Shown here one piece after another: positions 1 through 11,400 of a DNA stretch of 64,000 bases (positions are counted from its first letter, which is position 1; each line of letters starts with the position of its first letter). This DNA comes from Leuctra nigra (taxonomy: Eukaryota > Arthropoda > Insecta > Plecoptera > Leuctridae): the NCBI GenBank assembly GCA_934045905.1, contig OW203766.1:19772309-19836308 (forward strand), written 5' to 3'. The notes beneath the pieces are model-generated. The model was not told the origin of the DNA, searched no databases, and was given only the letters and a program-made list of their open reading frames with translations. A program made the position numbers and the translations under genes.

Positions 1-1388
1 TATATACCGGTTTCATCAGAGCCTCGAAGGGGGCAATAAAATTGTTATTTTCATATAAGATTAATTAAGGTGTTGTTTGTTTTAGATTTCGTTTTTTAAC
101 TGATTTTGCATAACAACAATAGATCCAATTAGTACAACGTGTAAACAATCGTGCGGTCCGCGATCACGACTCCATCCTAGAGATCCGTTGAAATCGAAAC
201 CAAGGAGCCGGGTGCGGGCAACATTGTAGCTCTCTGAAGAAGTGAAATCAGCTGTTCTGTTCGAGCAGATGATGTTGATTTAAAAACTTGTCAGTTGTGA
301 GCCGCCTTTCTTTTCGAATCTTCCGTCTTATCTCGATATCGGTCAGTTCTGTTTCTCTCTCTCGCGCGCGATTGTGATTGATTGGAAGTTATCATTCACA
401 GCCCACACACCCATGTCAAGTGACAGTGATTAGGAAAACACCAGAGAAATGTTTGTGTCCAGAGACAAACATAACCACAGTTCGAAGCTGCTAATAACTG
501 ACAACTAATTACTTGATTTATTTTTCGGAAAATTAATGGAAATTATTTGCTAATTGGTTCCTGAACCGCAAATATGTACCCAATATTTCTATAGTCAAGA
601 ACAATGTTTCATCTGACATAACTACTCATTATAGGGCAGTTGCATCCAGCTCTTTGCAATACCATTCTTCTCAAATGACCATTTCGAGCTGGAGTCAATA
701 GTCCTTATCTATAGTTAATTTAAATAAATATTTTTCTTCCAACTCTGATAACTCTTCATCTTACTAATCTGCCCTTCAATGAGGGTTTAATGAGTTGTTT
801 GGTGTTCAAAAACATTTACTTTAGCAACGTGTTATGAAAATACTCAATGGGATTTTCAAATTAAGATTCTTTCTAAAACAACATTTTAGAAAACATTAAA
901 GAACAAACAGTATGAATTGACCTGATCAGCTTTCTGTACAGACATTGTTCAAAGTGTTGATAACAGTACAAATTAACCTTACATCTGCCATGAATCTGAA
1001 AACTCATAAATTTCAATTTCACTAATAGATTTGATACCAATTCAAGATTGAATACGATTCAATCAGTGAAATTGTTTATAGATTTGATTTTACTATTCCC
1101 ATCCGGTCACTTTCCTAAATAGTTCTAATTAATGCTTTGAAAGCGGTACAGAGCGGCTGGTTCGTTGAAGATTTGAAAATAATTAGCATTAGGTTAAAAT
1201 AGAACAGTCTAAGAAGAGAGCAAAGCAATCTCTTTTCCCCAACAACAGTTCGTCAAGTAAGATCCACGTATTTGCGAGAACATCTGATAAAAGACACGTT
1301 CCTATCAACAATGATGCCTTTGATTTATTGGGGACAGTTTTCAAAAGATTGTTAACAATGTGTACACACAATGACAGATTAAACTGTT

Positions 1389-1520
1389 CAAGTTGGCTCA
1401 GGCAAACGCTGTGGAATGTACTCTGGAGTCCCGGGCTCGATTCACGTGACTTTCTGACTGAGCATCCTTTCTGATGTCTCTCAGTCCAGTCCAGAAACAA
1501 ATGCTGGGACGGTTCCCTTC
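1389..1520 (+). mobile_element. tRNA-derived SINE, copy 1
   Basis: The segment has a pol III A-box-like TTGGCTCAGG followed by a B-box-like GGGCTCGATTC, spaced as in tRNA-derived SINEs. A second copy at 16584-16725 shares the A-box region, the B-box region and a downstream CTCAGTC...GGGA.GGTTC block. Family membership beyond this is not known to me. Confidence 0.55.
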
Positions 1521-1571
1521 TGACTGACTCAATTATTTTCTATTCACCGCCATTATTTCCCTATCATGATT

Positions 1572-1636
<65 letters not shown>
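1572..1636. repeat. ATC trinucleotide microsatellite
   Basis: An uninterrupted run of about 21 TCA/ATC units lies in non-coding sequence. Confidence 0.95.
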
Positions 1637-3105
1637 TCAATTGCCGCTAAAAAATAATAAACATGTAAGTACCTATCCTAAATAGTGTCAAGAACAAACG
1701 TTACCTTGTTACTTGAAACTTTTGCCAATTAAAACTTGTGTTTTTCTATGAATTGGGAGAAAGATTATTTCATAAATGATCTACTTTTTAAGCAAATATT
1801 CTTCAAAATTAATTTACTAGAGTCAACACACACAAAATCGCTTTTGAGACTTTTTGAAAACGTTAAAATTGTACAACTCAGATGAAACATGTTCAAGTAA
1901 ATTTTAGAATGCAATTAGGAGATAATTAGTAACAAATTGTTTCAGGAAAACATACAAACAATTGTTCTTAAGTGTGAACTTATGTAATAATAAGTGTTAT
2001 AATAAGTAAGTAACCGATTGCTTTCTTTCCACTCACACACTCAATATACTTTTACTACTGAAACATTTAGCAATTTGGTTCATCGAGTAGGAAATATTTT
2101 TTGTGGCTCGTTATACAATGTAGGAGTAAGTAGGAACTAAAAGCATGGTTCGTTATGTGGTCTTATTATTCAGGGTGTTGGCGGCAGCGTTATAGGTGAC
2201 AGTTCACGACATTTTGTTTTAAATCGCGTGTGATTTGTCTACATCCAATCTTACTTAGAACACTTTTCGAACTTATATTACCGGCTTTTTATTTGTATTG
2301 ATTTTAGATTAAGAGGAAAGGCCAAGGATCAAACCCGTTCATATTCAGTAGGTATCAAAAATTGATATTAGATTTCTGATGAATGCACTCAAGGTCACGA
2401 ACTCGAGTATCTAGACGGAATCGGAAATTAGGAAGTCAGTTGCTTGAAGGTCACTAATTCTGATTGCTAATTACGTAAAGGTGAACCTCTTCTCACGTCA
2501 TCTTAATTTTACCGAAAACTCTGACCCTTTTCCATATGAATCTATGCAAAAAAAAAGTAATATGATGTAACGTCGTGCTTTGCTTGAATCAAGCAGGATT
2601 TATAACGTGGTTGCTGTTGGGTTATCTATAAAATGCATTTTCATTATTATTTTGCTATTTTGGTGTTATTCATTTAATTTTACTACTTATTTTTTCGAAT
2701 AGCAAAAATAATATTACGAATAATTTTACGAAATTAACAAGTATTAGAGTCATTGAGGAACATGGCAGGAATGCGAGCTCCATGGAGCTCGATATAAAAT
2801 ATGAACACCCAAATTTTAAGCCTTCATTATTTAACTATGACAATAACAATAACAATGTTTTTTATTAATGATAAAGACATTATATTCATACATGGAAACG
2901 TCCAATAAAAATCAGATTTCTTTGTAGAATAATTTGAATATAATGCCTAATGCATTGTACAGTTAGCTGTAATGTATTGTATTGTATTATATTAATCTCA
3001 AAAGACATATACAATGTATTTGTATAAAGCATCGTCAAACTTTCATAAAAATATAGTAAATACAAATCGCAAGTAAATAACATGTAAATATACACTGAAC
3101 ACTAA

Positions 3106-3264
3106 AGCCCCATTTACACGGTGCAATTTCTTGAACAACTTCTGTGCCACAGAGGATCTGCTCGTGCGCAGTATCACTTTTGAGATGATAAATGGAATTT
3201 GCACATGTGCAGAACTAATGTGACACAGAAGTTGTTCAAGAAATTGCACCGTGTAAATGGGGCT
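3106..3264. mobile_element. Short inverted-repeat element (PIF/Harbinger-like MITE)
   Basis: About 41 bp at 3106-3146 (AGCCCCATTTACACGG...) return as an exact reverse complement at 3224-3264. Both sides carry TAA (3103-3105 and 3265-3267), a 3-bp duplication of the TWA type used by PIF/Harbinger elements. No transposase is encoded, so it is non-autonomous. The superfamily call rests only on the target duplication. Confidence 0.75.
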
Positions 3265-5336
3265 TAAGTATAGTCTTCATTATATTCAATATTATATTCA
3301 TTATGTTCTATTCAAGGGAAAAGCTGTCGACAATTGTCGCATTGTCCAGTTAATTCGATCTTGTTGTATATTTTGTAATCGTAGCTTTTGCCTTTATATG
3401 ACTTTAAATTCGAAATAAAAATGGAAAAAGAAAACGCAATATACAGTTAAAAAGTTCCACATGATATACTTCACAAACCTGTTAGTCATATTTCTTAAAG
3501 AACGAATTGGAATGAGTGTTCTTTGATGCAACAATAAACACTTCAACCCTGACTTTGACCATCTTCGTGCATCATTGACTTACGGTTGAAACCATCGGTC
3601 GACGTTCTCACAAATCTAACACAAATTATCTGGTACTATTAGGTAACGCTTCATTGCACAGAGAGAGAAAAAGATAATAATGAGAAGAAGATGAAAAAGT
3701 GAGTGCATTGAAACGAATTAGAAGTGGAATGAAGATTGGAATTTATTCTAAAACGATTTTTAATCAGTCGAATAATTTGTTTTTTCTTTTGTATGGAAAT
3801 CTTTGGCCATTCGTATGTTTGTTATTTGGGGCATCCTGTTCCTTTTACATTATTGTTCCATTTGGTTTGGTAAACATTTGTTATAGCCACTGTATAATAA
3901 ATCATGTATAAATGAAGCGAGAGAAACATCCTTATTTACTTATTAGCTTTTATACACTAAATTGTTTGATGGTTTGGATATTTCATCCGTTTAAACAATT
4001 TTGTTTAATATTTATAGCAGTCTAGCAGCTTTGATTCCCTCTTTGGAATCTTCCTTCACAAACTAAAATGTATACAAATATTTGATTTTAAGCATTTACA
4101 CAAGTTAAAAGTTTAAAAGTGAAATTATGTTAAACTGTACTGAAAACACACTTTTAGCTACTACTTAACAAAAGAAGATCCAAAAGCCATCAAGTCTTAA
4201 GAGTTTAAAAATTAATGAACTATTTGTAAAAGCGTAATTTAACCATAAATGATGAATTTTGTTAATTTGAACCTTTTACTTTAATTTCAAACGTTATTCT
4301 TTAAATTCCTTCGATTTTCATGCATTATTCCTCATATTCCTTTCTAATTCGAGCAAAACCTAAGATAAAACATCAATGATTGCGATCTAATAAGTACCTA
4401 GACTACTGGCTTAATGTTACATATGATTGATTAATTGATTTATGCACGTAAGTCGTTCCATTAAAGTACTCTCGTTTTTATATAGTTCAATCGAACAAAG
4501 AAATTAAGCAATAATGTTACAAGTTGCAACACCAGTCGCATGGCGCTAAGCCGGCGCCAAGCCGATCTGAATCCAGTTCCAGCCGAGTTGAAATCAGAAC
4601 ACCTTCACGGGTGGGTCAACTTAAACAATACAACATTCCATGGTCCACCCTTAGATTAAAATCACACTATTCAAGTGTCAAATAATCTGTTAATTGCAAG
4701 GTGTTAAAAGCGAACAGGTTACTAAATCTTCGCTATGGGATGGGTCCACACATTATATGCATTCCATATGACAACTTTCTTCCTCATCATCACTTTCTTC
4801 GAATAGGGCGGGCTAGGTCCTTGCATGTTGCTATCTGATCAGCAGCCAAGTTAAGAGAAACCAACCAAGTATGTCATATCATCGCCGATTATAGCCATAG
4901 GTGTTGCGTTGATCGCATCTCCGTGCAGCTTCCTTCACCTTTCAGTGATCCTCACGAACTTCCGTGCGCCAGTGCGGAGCGTTAGCGCAACGCAGCATCA
5001 ACACGGAATGGCGTTAGGTTTAAAACCATGTTGGACATCTTGTGGGATAATTTCAAGATCACATCAGAGTAATTGAAAATCCTCTTAGAGCATATTTTTG
5101 AAGAAAAGATGTTTTAGATTGATAATGATTGGAATTTAGTGAATCTCTCACTTAGGGATGGTGTTTCAGGGGTAACCTTAAGTTTTAGATGTCGCAAAAT
5201 TCTGGTATGAAAAAAAATAATTTGCATTCTGGGAGGAAATTACTATGTTTTAGCAATATATTTACATATAACAGATATAACTATAGTTACTATACTCTGG
5301 TCTCAGACTATAGTCTGGGAGCCGTTGCAGATACTA

Positions 5337-5376
5337 GATGTCGGTTATTCGGTAAAAGCTCCGAAGAACCGACATC
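5337..5376. repeat. Perfect-looking 40-nt hairpin
   Basis: GATGTCGGTT pairs with AACCGACATC, and inside it TTCGG pairs with CCGAA around an 8-nt loop, giving about 15 bp with one mismatch. It is flanked by self-complementary AACTATAGTTAC-type sequences. It may be the core of a small foldback element. I see no evidence for an RNA gene. Confidence 0.5.
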
Positions 5377-7018
5377 AGGTAACTATAGTTTGTCATAAGA
5401 ATTTTCCTGATGTTCAAAAACATAAAAACACAACAAAAATTACTTTGTATGCATTTATTAACTGCAATCTGCAATTTAAAGTGGAGAGGTCGCTTTGAAA
5501 TGTGAGCATAGTTCATAAACAAAAATCGAATGTATATGGTCGGTGCGATTATATGTTTCATAAAACTTTATTCAATCAAAGTATTAAAAAAAAAAAAAAA
5601 ATCAAAATCTTTTTAAAATGATTTAGAAAAGTACGATTTACGGATGTTTAGCTTAACAATAAAGGAAGCTGGAATAAGATGGTCATGGTTGACTACTTTC
5701 GATCATTCGGTAACAAGAAAAATAATAAAAAAATAATATGTATTGGTGCAAATGCATCTCGGAGACATTCTAAGTATTAAGAAGCTAAAAGGTGAAATAA
5801 ATGGCAACGTGTGAATTAACATACACAGCACTGGTGTGAAGATGACATCAACTGCTTACCACGTGACTTGGACAGTTTCTAACTCTCTGTTATTTATTCG
5901 ATAGAAAGTAAGATTCCAGCTTCGTGGTCCTCTGAAATACGAGCAGCCGATGAAAGGAAAAGCGCTGCACGTCGCCAAGTGTGAGAATTCCCGACATCTT
6001 CGGATGATGCGGAAGATTCGGAGACAATAGACACCTCGACCACGCGACAATTAAACGTTAATTCAATAAAAAGAAATTCGCGTACGAGGAAGCAGAAAGT
6101 TGACGCGATTTGTGACGACAATTATAAAATATTATTGCATTAATGTGTTGTTAAAATAGAAAACAAACGTTCTGCAATGTTTTCTATATTTGAAAATCAC
6201 ATTTCCGGTTATAAACGAGTAATTTATATTGAAAAACGCACGACCGTATAAATGTCATAATGAGCATGACAGCGTTAAAAATATTACCTGTGTACCTTTA
6301 AATCTTGAATCGTATAGGCAAATAAAACAGCGGAGTGAGCACCAAATAGTGAACGATTTTTGTTTAAATTTTAATTGAGTTCATTTTGTTTTGTTCTAAC
6401 GAGTATAATGTCGACCGAATTATTATTTTGATGACTATTATGAAGATGATGATGAAGAATAATTGAGCGAGCGACTCATTTTGACTCTTTTGACACGGAC
6501 CTCTGTTTTTTTTGCTGCTACATGGAGCAAGAAGTCGCAGCGTTTCACCGATCGATCTGAAATTTTGCACACATGTAGAGACAACTTTTTCTGTTTGCAG
6601 ACCCTAATTTTTTTGAAATCCATTAATTGGTTAAAATTTAAATAAACATCTCCTAATAGGTTGAAAAATGAAAATGGTCTTCGATAAATCTGATCAAACT
6701 CATATTTTGCACGGTCATTAAGACCAACATTGTCTCTTATTTTACAAATTTGCATCCCAATCAGTTAAGAACGTATGAACTTATTGACATTTTTAATAGC
6801 TGTCAGAAATGAAGTATCGAAATGAATGTTTTCCAGTGCCAATTGAATTGAATCTGATTTGCTTTATGTACCAGGGTGCTTAGATGTCATTTTCAAGTTT
6901 CAATGAAAAGCATATACTTTTATGTTGATTGAGTGGATCATATTACAATTCAATATGGAAGTATATGTTTTCTGTGCGTTGTGTACGCATTTCCGGTTCG
7001 AGAATTTGCACGTACCCG

Positions 7019-7059
7019 TGCTCTCTCATCAACGCGTTACACTGAGCGTTTTCCTAGTA
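7019..7059 (+). repeat. Dispersed repeat, shared with 33571-33613
   Basis: The block containing CATCAACGCGTTACACTGAG and TTTTCCTAGT recurs in reverse orientation at 33571-33613 within Gcn5 intron 9. It is part of an unidentified dispersed repeat. Confidence 0.6.
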
Positions 7060-7373
7060 AGTAAGAATGGACAGATGGGAAGGAAGCAAACGTCCTATTA
7101 ATAGTGGACCGTCATAGTTTGCCCTCAAGGAAACCACCAAAAACCTCAGACAGTAAAGACATAAAAATAATTTGTTTCCTTATTTTGAATACGAAATTCA
7201 AAATTATAATTTAATAATTCCAGCTTCTATTTTTTCATAATTCGAAAGTTAAATACCCTAAATAAACCAAATCCTATGACTCGAAATGTTTTGTTCCTGA
7301 CCAAGTGATTCTATTGACATAAAAGTGTAGACCACATAACCACACACTTTCCCCCGTCTCTGCTACTCGGCTT

Positions 7374-7380
7374 TATAAAA
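7374..7380 (+). promoter_or_regulatory. Candidate TATA box for the downstream secreted-protein gene
   Basis: TATAAAA lies about 20-30 bp before TCAATAGTCGCAG, a loose arthropod initiator match, and about 1 kb upstream of the first recognised exon. There is no direct evidence of transcription start here. Confidence 0.3.
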
Positions 7381-7799
7381 CCACAGCTGATTTCAATAGT
7401 CGCAGCTAAGAATATTTGATCCGAAATTAATGTTATAAAGAATCGTTATATAAGACGCAATGCAAGAAAGCGAGAACAAAAGTGTCAGTCATCCGTACAA
7501 GACATTTGAATAGCATTTAGATGTGGAGCACAAAGAACTAGTTGATTGTTGAGTTATTTAACTACATTCAATAATGCAACTAATTGCATGACGTTGTACC
7601 GCATTCCTAAACAAAATTCACGTAATAATTATTAGTAATCTTAATTTCCGCATGAGCAATTTTCATATCAGTTAAAGTTACAATTTTTATCCTGAAAGGA
7701 CAACACAAAGGTGGAAAGTTCGATATCTATAAATAGTTGCTGCTGATGTGCTTGAGGAACTGGAGTTAGGAAACGTAACCTCCTACACAGTGTAACTCT

Positions 7800-8022
7800 G
7801 TACCTCAAAGGTAGAAGGCTGGAAGTCCATATCAATGATTCTTGAGGATGGTTCAAAAAAACAGTAATTCTGCCTTTATCCAATCATATTTGTAATGGTG
7901 ACATGAGTCATTGTGTAAGAGAATACTTCAATATAACCGTATTTTATTGACATCAGTCAAATGGCAATAGTGTACTACGTAAAATTGAGCACATCGACTT
8001 CCAGCCTTCTACCTCTGAGCTA
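7800..8022. mobile_element. Inverted-repeat element with a tRNA-like terminus, copy 1
   Basis: The ends (near GTACCTCAAAGGTAGAAGG at 7800 and its reverse complement, read as GTAGCTCAGAGGTAGAAGG, ending at 8022) form inverted repeats of about 28 bp. The interior, from about 7826, is repeated in direct orientation at 12518-12718. No coding capacity is seen. The terminus resembles the D-arm/A-box of a tRNA. Confidence 0.6.
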
Positions 8023-8409
8023 CGAACTATTTCTAAAGTCGATCGACTTCTATAATGAGAGATTATCATTAATTTGTCATTACAGTCGCGACTAAAGTCA
8101 ATGTTATCTCTGTTGTTTACTTCATCGTTAAAGCGATGAAGGGTTATAACCCTTCTTACCTATTTGTTATAACTCTACACATATTGTTATGAAAACATAT
8201 AAGAATACTAGAACTAAATATTATGTAGATTTTAAAGTTTCATAAATTACTGAATTCTGAAGAAGATTCTGATAAATTAATCGAAACTGTCGACCAACAA
8301 TAATACACGATGAAATATCCCAAAGAAAGTGAAAATAAATATTATGTGGTTTTATAATATTTGAAATCTAGACAAATGTATTCCAACTTGTGCTCTTGTT
8401 TCTCTGCAG

Positions 8410-11400
8410 GTTCTCGATGTGCCTCCTGCTCGTCCTGCTGACCGCGCAGTTGGGTTGGAGTCGACCCCAACAGCAGCGCGGCAAACTCCGCGAGGTGCGC
8501 CTCATCACCGAGCCCCGTCCCGGACAGGAGTTCGTCCACATCCAGAGCAGCGTCATCAGTCAACAGAAAGTCGGCCCAGAGGTTGATTTCGCCACCTCGC
8601 ACAAGATCCCCCGCCCACTGCCCGTCGACGAGCCCGACGATGAGGACGAAGTCGAGGTGGCGCCCGTCAAGACTCCCGTCAAGACTCGCGTCAGGGTCCC
8701 AGTCAGAGTCCAAGCCAAGGCCAAGCGGGAATCTGACCCGGAGGATCTCGATGAGGTGATCCTCTCGCCGGCGGAGCTCGTCCCTCTTGTCGAGGAAGTT
8801 AAGAAGAAGGAGGAGATCAGGATGGAGTTCTCAGTAGTGACGAGTAAACCGAGGAAGGAGATGAAGCCGTCAGGAGTGTCGAAGGTACAGTTTTGTTTTA
8901 TTGGAAGAAAGTTGACACTTGGCTCGCGGAACGGGGTTTAAATTATTGTTTTATGTTCCAACAGAAAGTGTCACCTTCTCCAGCTTCCGATTCTAAAGAA
9001 GCTGCGTCAACTCCTGAAGTCGAGGTCGACTCCAAGGGAGAGTTCGGGCAGCTGGAGGCGATCCCCAGCGGCGCCGACGAGAAGAAAGTGTTGTCGGCGA
9101 AGAAGCAGCCGTCCAGCGTGAAACAGGCGGCGACCAAGGTGCAGGAGCAACTCGTCAAGGAGGTGGAGGTGAAACCGGCGTCGCAGGTCGGCGTCACGTC
9201 GCCCAAGGTCGAACAGGAGTCGGGGGCGATCACAGTGCCGATTCAGAAGCAGCATAACGATGGGTGAGTCACATCTTTTCAGTATTAAAAAAAGAGTGCA
9301 AATTTGCAACATCACAGTCTGGATATGTTTATTGATTTCTTTTATAACAACTTATTATTGTTGATTTGTTTTGTTTTATTCTTCTCCGATGAAGGTGGCG
9401 AAGATATATGCATAAGTAGTTAATTCAAACCCCTTTCTCTTCGGTGATATAACGCAAAAATGTGGAATTCATTATCGAGGCTGTGAAAGTTTTCAAGTTC
9501 GCATGCGATGCGATGAGACGAGGTTCACTATAGCATCTTTCTGCGCAGATCGGCTGTCTTAGCGACGACGACGCCCTTGACGCCGTCGGCCAGCGAGAGC
9601 TACGACATCCTCCCCGTCAACCACATCACAGCGAAACGCGAGGACGCCGACACAGAAAAGGATTTCGATTTCGTCGACTCCCCATTGGCTGACAAAGTCC
9701 TAGTGCCGGCGGGAACCAATCAGCAGTCGAGGATCGAGGTGAAGAAAGGACCTAATGGTCAGGACTACGAATACGAATACGTCTATTATTACTATGACGA
9801 CGATGAGAACGACACAACCGCGGATTCCGGAGACAAGAAGGCAAATTCAGTGAAGACAAGGTGAGTTTCCATGGAGACGGAATTAAACAATACTTTGAGA
9901 TGACATGTCTAACAACGACCTTCTCTTGTAGTCCGACTGTGACGACGACCACGAGCGCGCCGTCGACGACGTCCTCCCGACACTACCTGCCTGAGAGTCC
10001 GGCCCAGGAGGTCGAACCCACCCGATCCAGAGGCCGCGTCCGTGGTCAGGCGTCGATCGCCGCCGATCTAGAGCAGACCGCCGTCGCCCCGCAGGACGCC
10101 GTCAATGAAGTCGTCCCCGCCAGAGGAGGATCACATTCGAGGTGAGTATTAGTTGATTCAAGTGAGGGAGGTCTGAATGTAGGATCTGTTTTTAATTAGA
10201 ATGTTTTTATAGAACGCGAGGGAGAAGTGGAACTACTGAGGAATCATCGACATTGCCCGCTGAGGAGCGTCTTCCTGCCAACACCCGTTTCCCCCCGCGC
10301 TCTCGCTCGAGTCACAACAGCAACAGCGTCGCGACGACCACCCCTCTGCCGACGCCGATCGCTCAAGACACGCCCATCACGCGCGTGCGAGGCGGCAACA
10401 GTGTCCGACGACCGAGTCTCGAACTCGTGGACTCCAGCTCGTTCAAGACGCACTCCAGTGACGCCTCCAGGGACCAGGACTTGAGGCCGGAGTTCCCGTC
10501 GAGGTTGCCGGAGGGTGAGTGTCTGGAGCTAGCAGGACGCCGTCGAGGACAGAGATACAACGATAACAAGATTACTTTCTGACTTTGTGTCCGTGAAGGA
10601 GTAAACTAAATGAGTTCAACTTAAATCATTATCAAGATTCCACACGTGACAACTGCCATTTGACACGAAATATATTTTGGGACACGTCATTCATTGGAAA
10701 GGTTCAAAAAAGTTTGGATGATTATAGTTCTATTGGGCACGGAATTTGGATATATTATGTAATCGATTTCCTCGAGATTATTTCATTGATAACTTGAACA
10801 TTGATGCAATAAAGAAATAGAGCCATGAAACAATAATATGATAAATATTTTAATATTATTTTTAGACGGTCTAGAAATCGACTGATGAATGAAATATCAA
10901 TTTCAGGTCCCGCCAGATTCTTAGGAGTCGCCGCCAACGAAGAGGATGAGCCCATCAAACCGCGAGGTAACCGCGTCCGAGGGCCGTCGTCGACCACCCC
11001 CGCCCCCGTCGAGGAGGACGTCGACGAAGAGGAGGAGGACGAGGACATCTCCGACGCTCCACGACGAGGTCAACCAATCCGACGTCCGGCCAGCTCGGCG
11101 AAGACCGCCGCTGAAGGTGAGTTGTACGACGATGAAGTCGTCATGCAATGGCATTCATGTTGTGTAACATATGACCTTTCCTCGCTCATTATTAATATTT
11201 ATAGTAGTTATAACAAGAATACGGAAGGGTAATCTAGAGTACATTAGAACGTGGGATACATAAAGTGGTAATATCGTTGACATTTTTACGAGGGGATCTA
11301 TTTTAGTTATGGACTTTCCTCATGGAGAGACGACACGCGAGGCAAATCGGAAAATTGCGTTTTCCCGAACCCAGCAAAACACTACTTGAGCATTTCGAGC

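Larger units (their letters stand above)
1..8409. other. Non-coding flank upstream of the first recognised exon
   Basis: I see no convincing coding exon here; the open frames are short and low in complexity. The stretch probably holds the promoter and 5' untranslated exon(s) of the gene whose first visible exon begins at 8410, because that exon opens directly after a splice acceptor. Recognisable contents are a SINE copy, an ATC microsatellite, a 159-bp inverted-repeat element, a hairpin near 5337, a repeat shared with 33571-33613, and another inverted-repeat element at 7800-8022. Confidence 0.6.
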
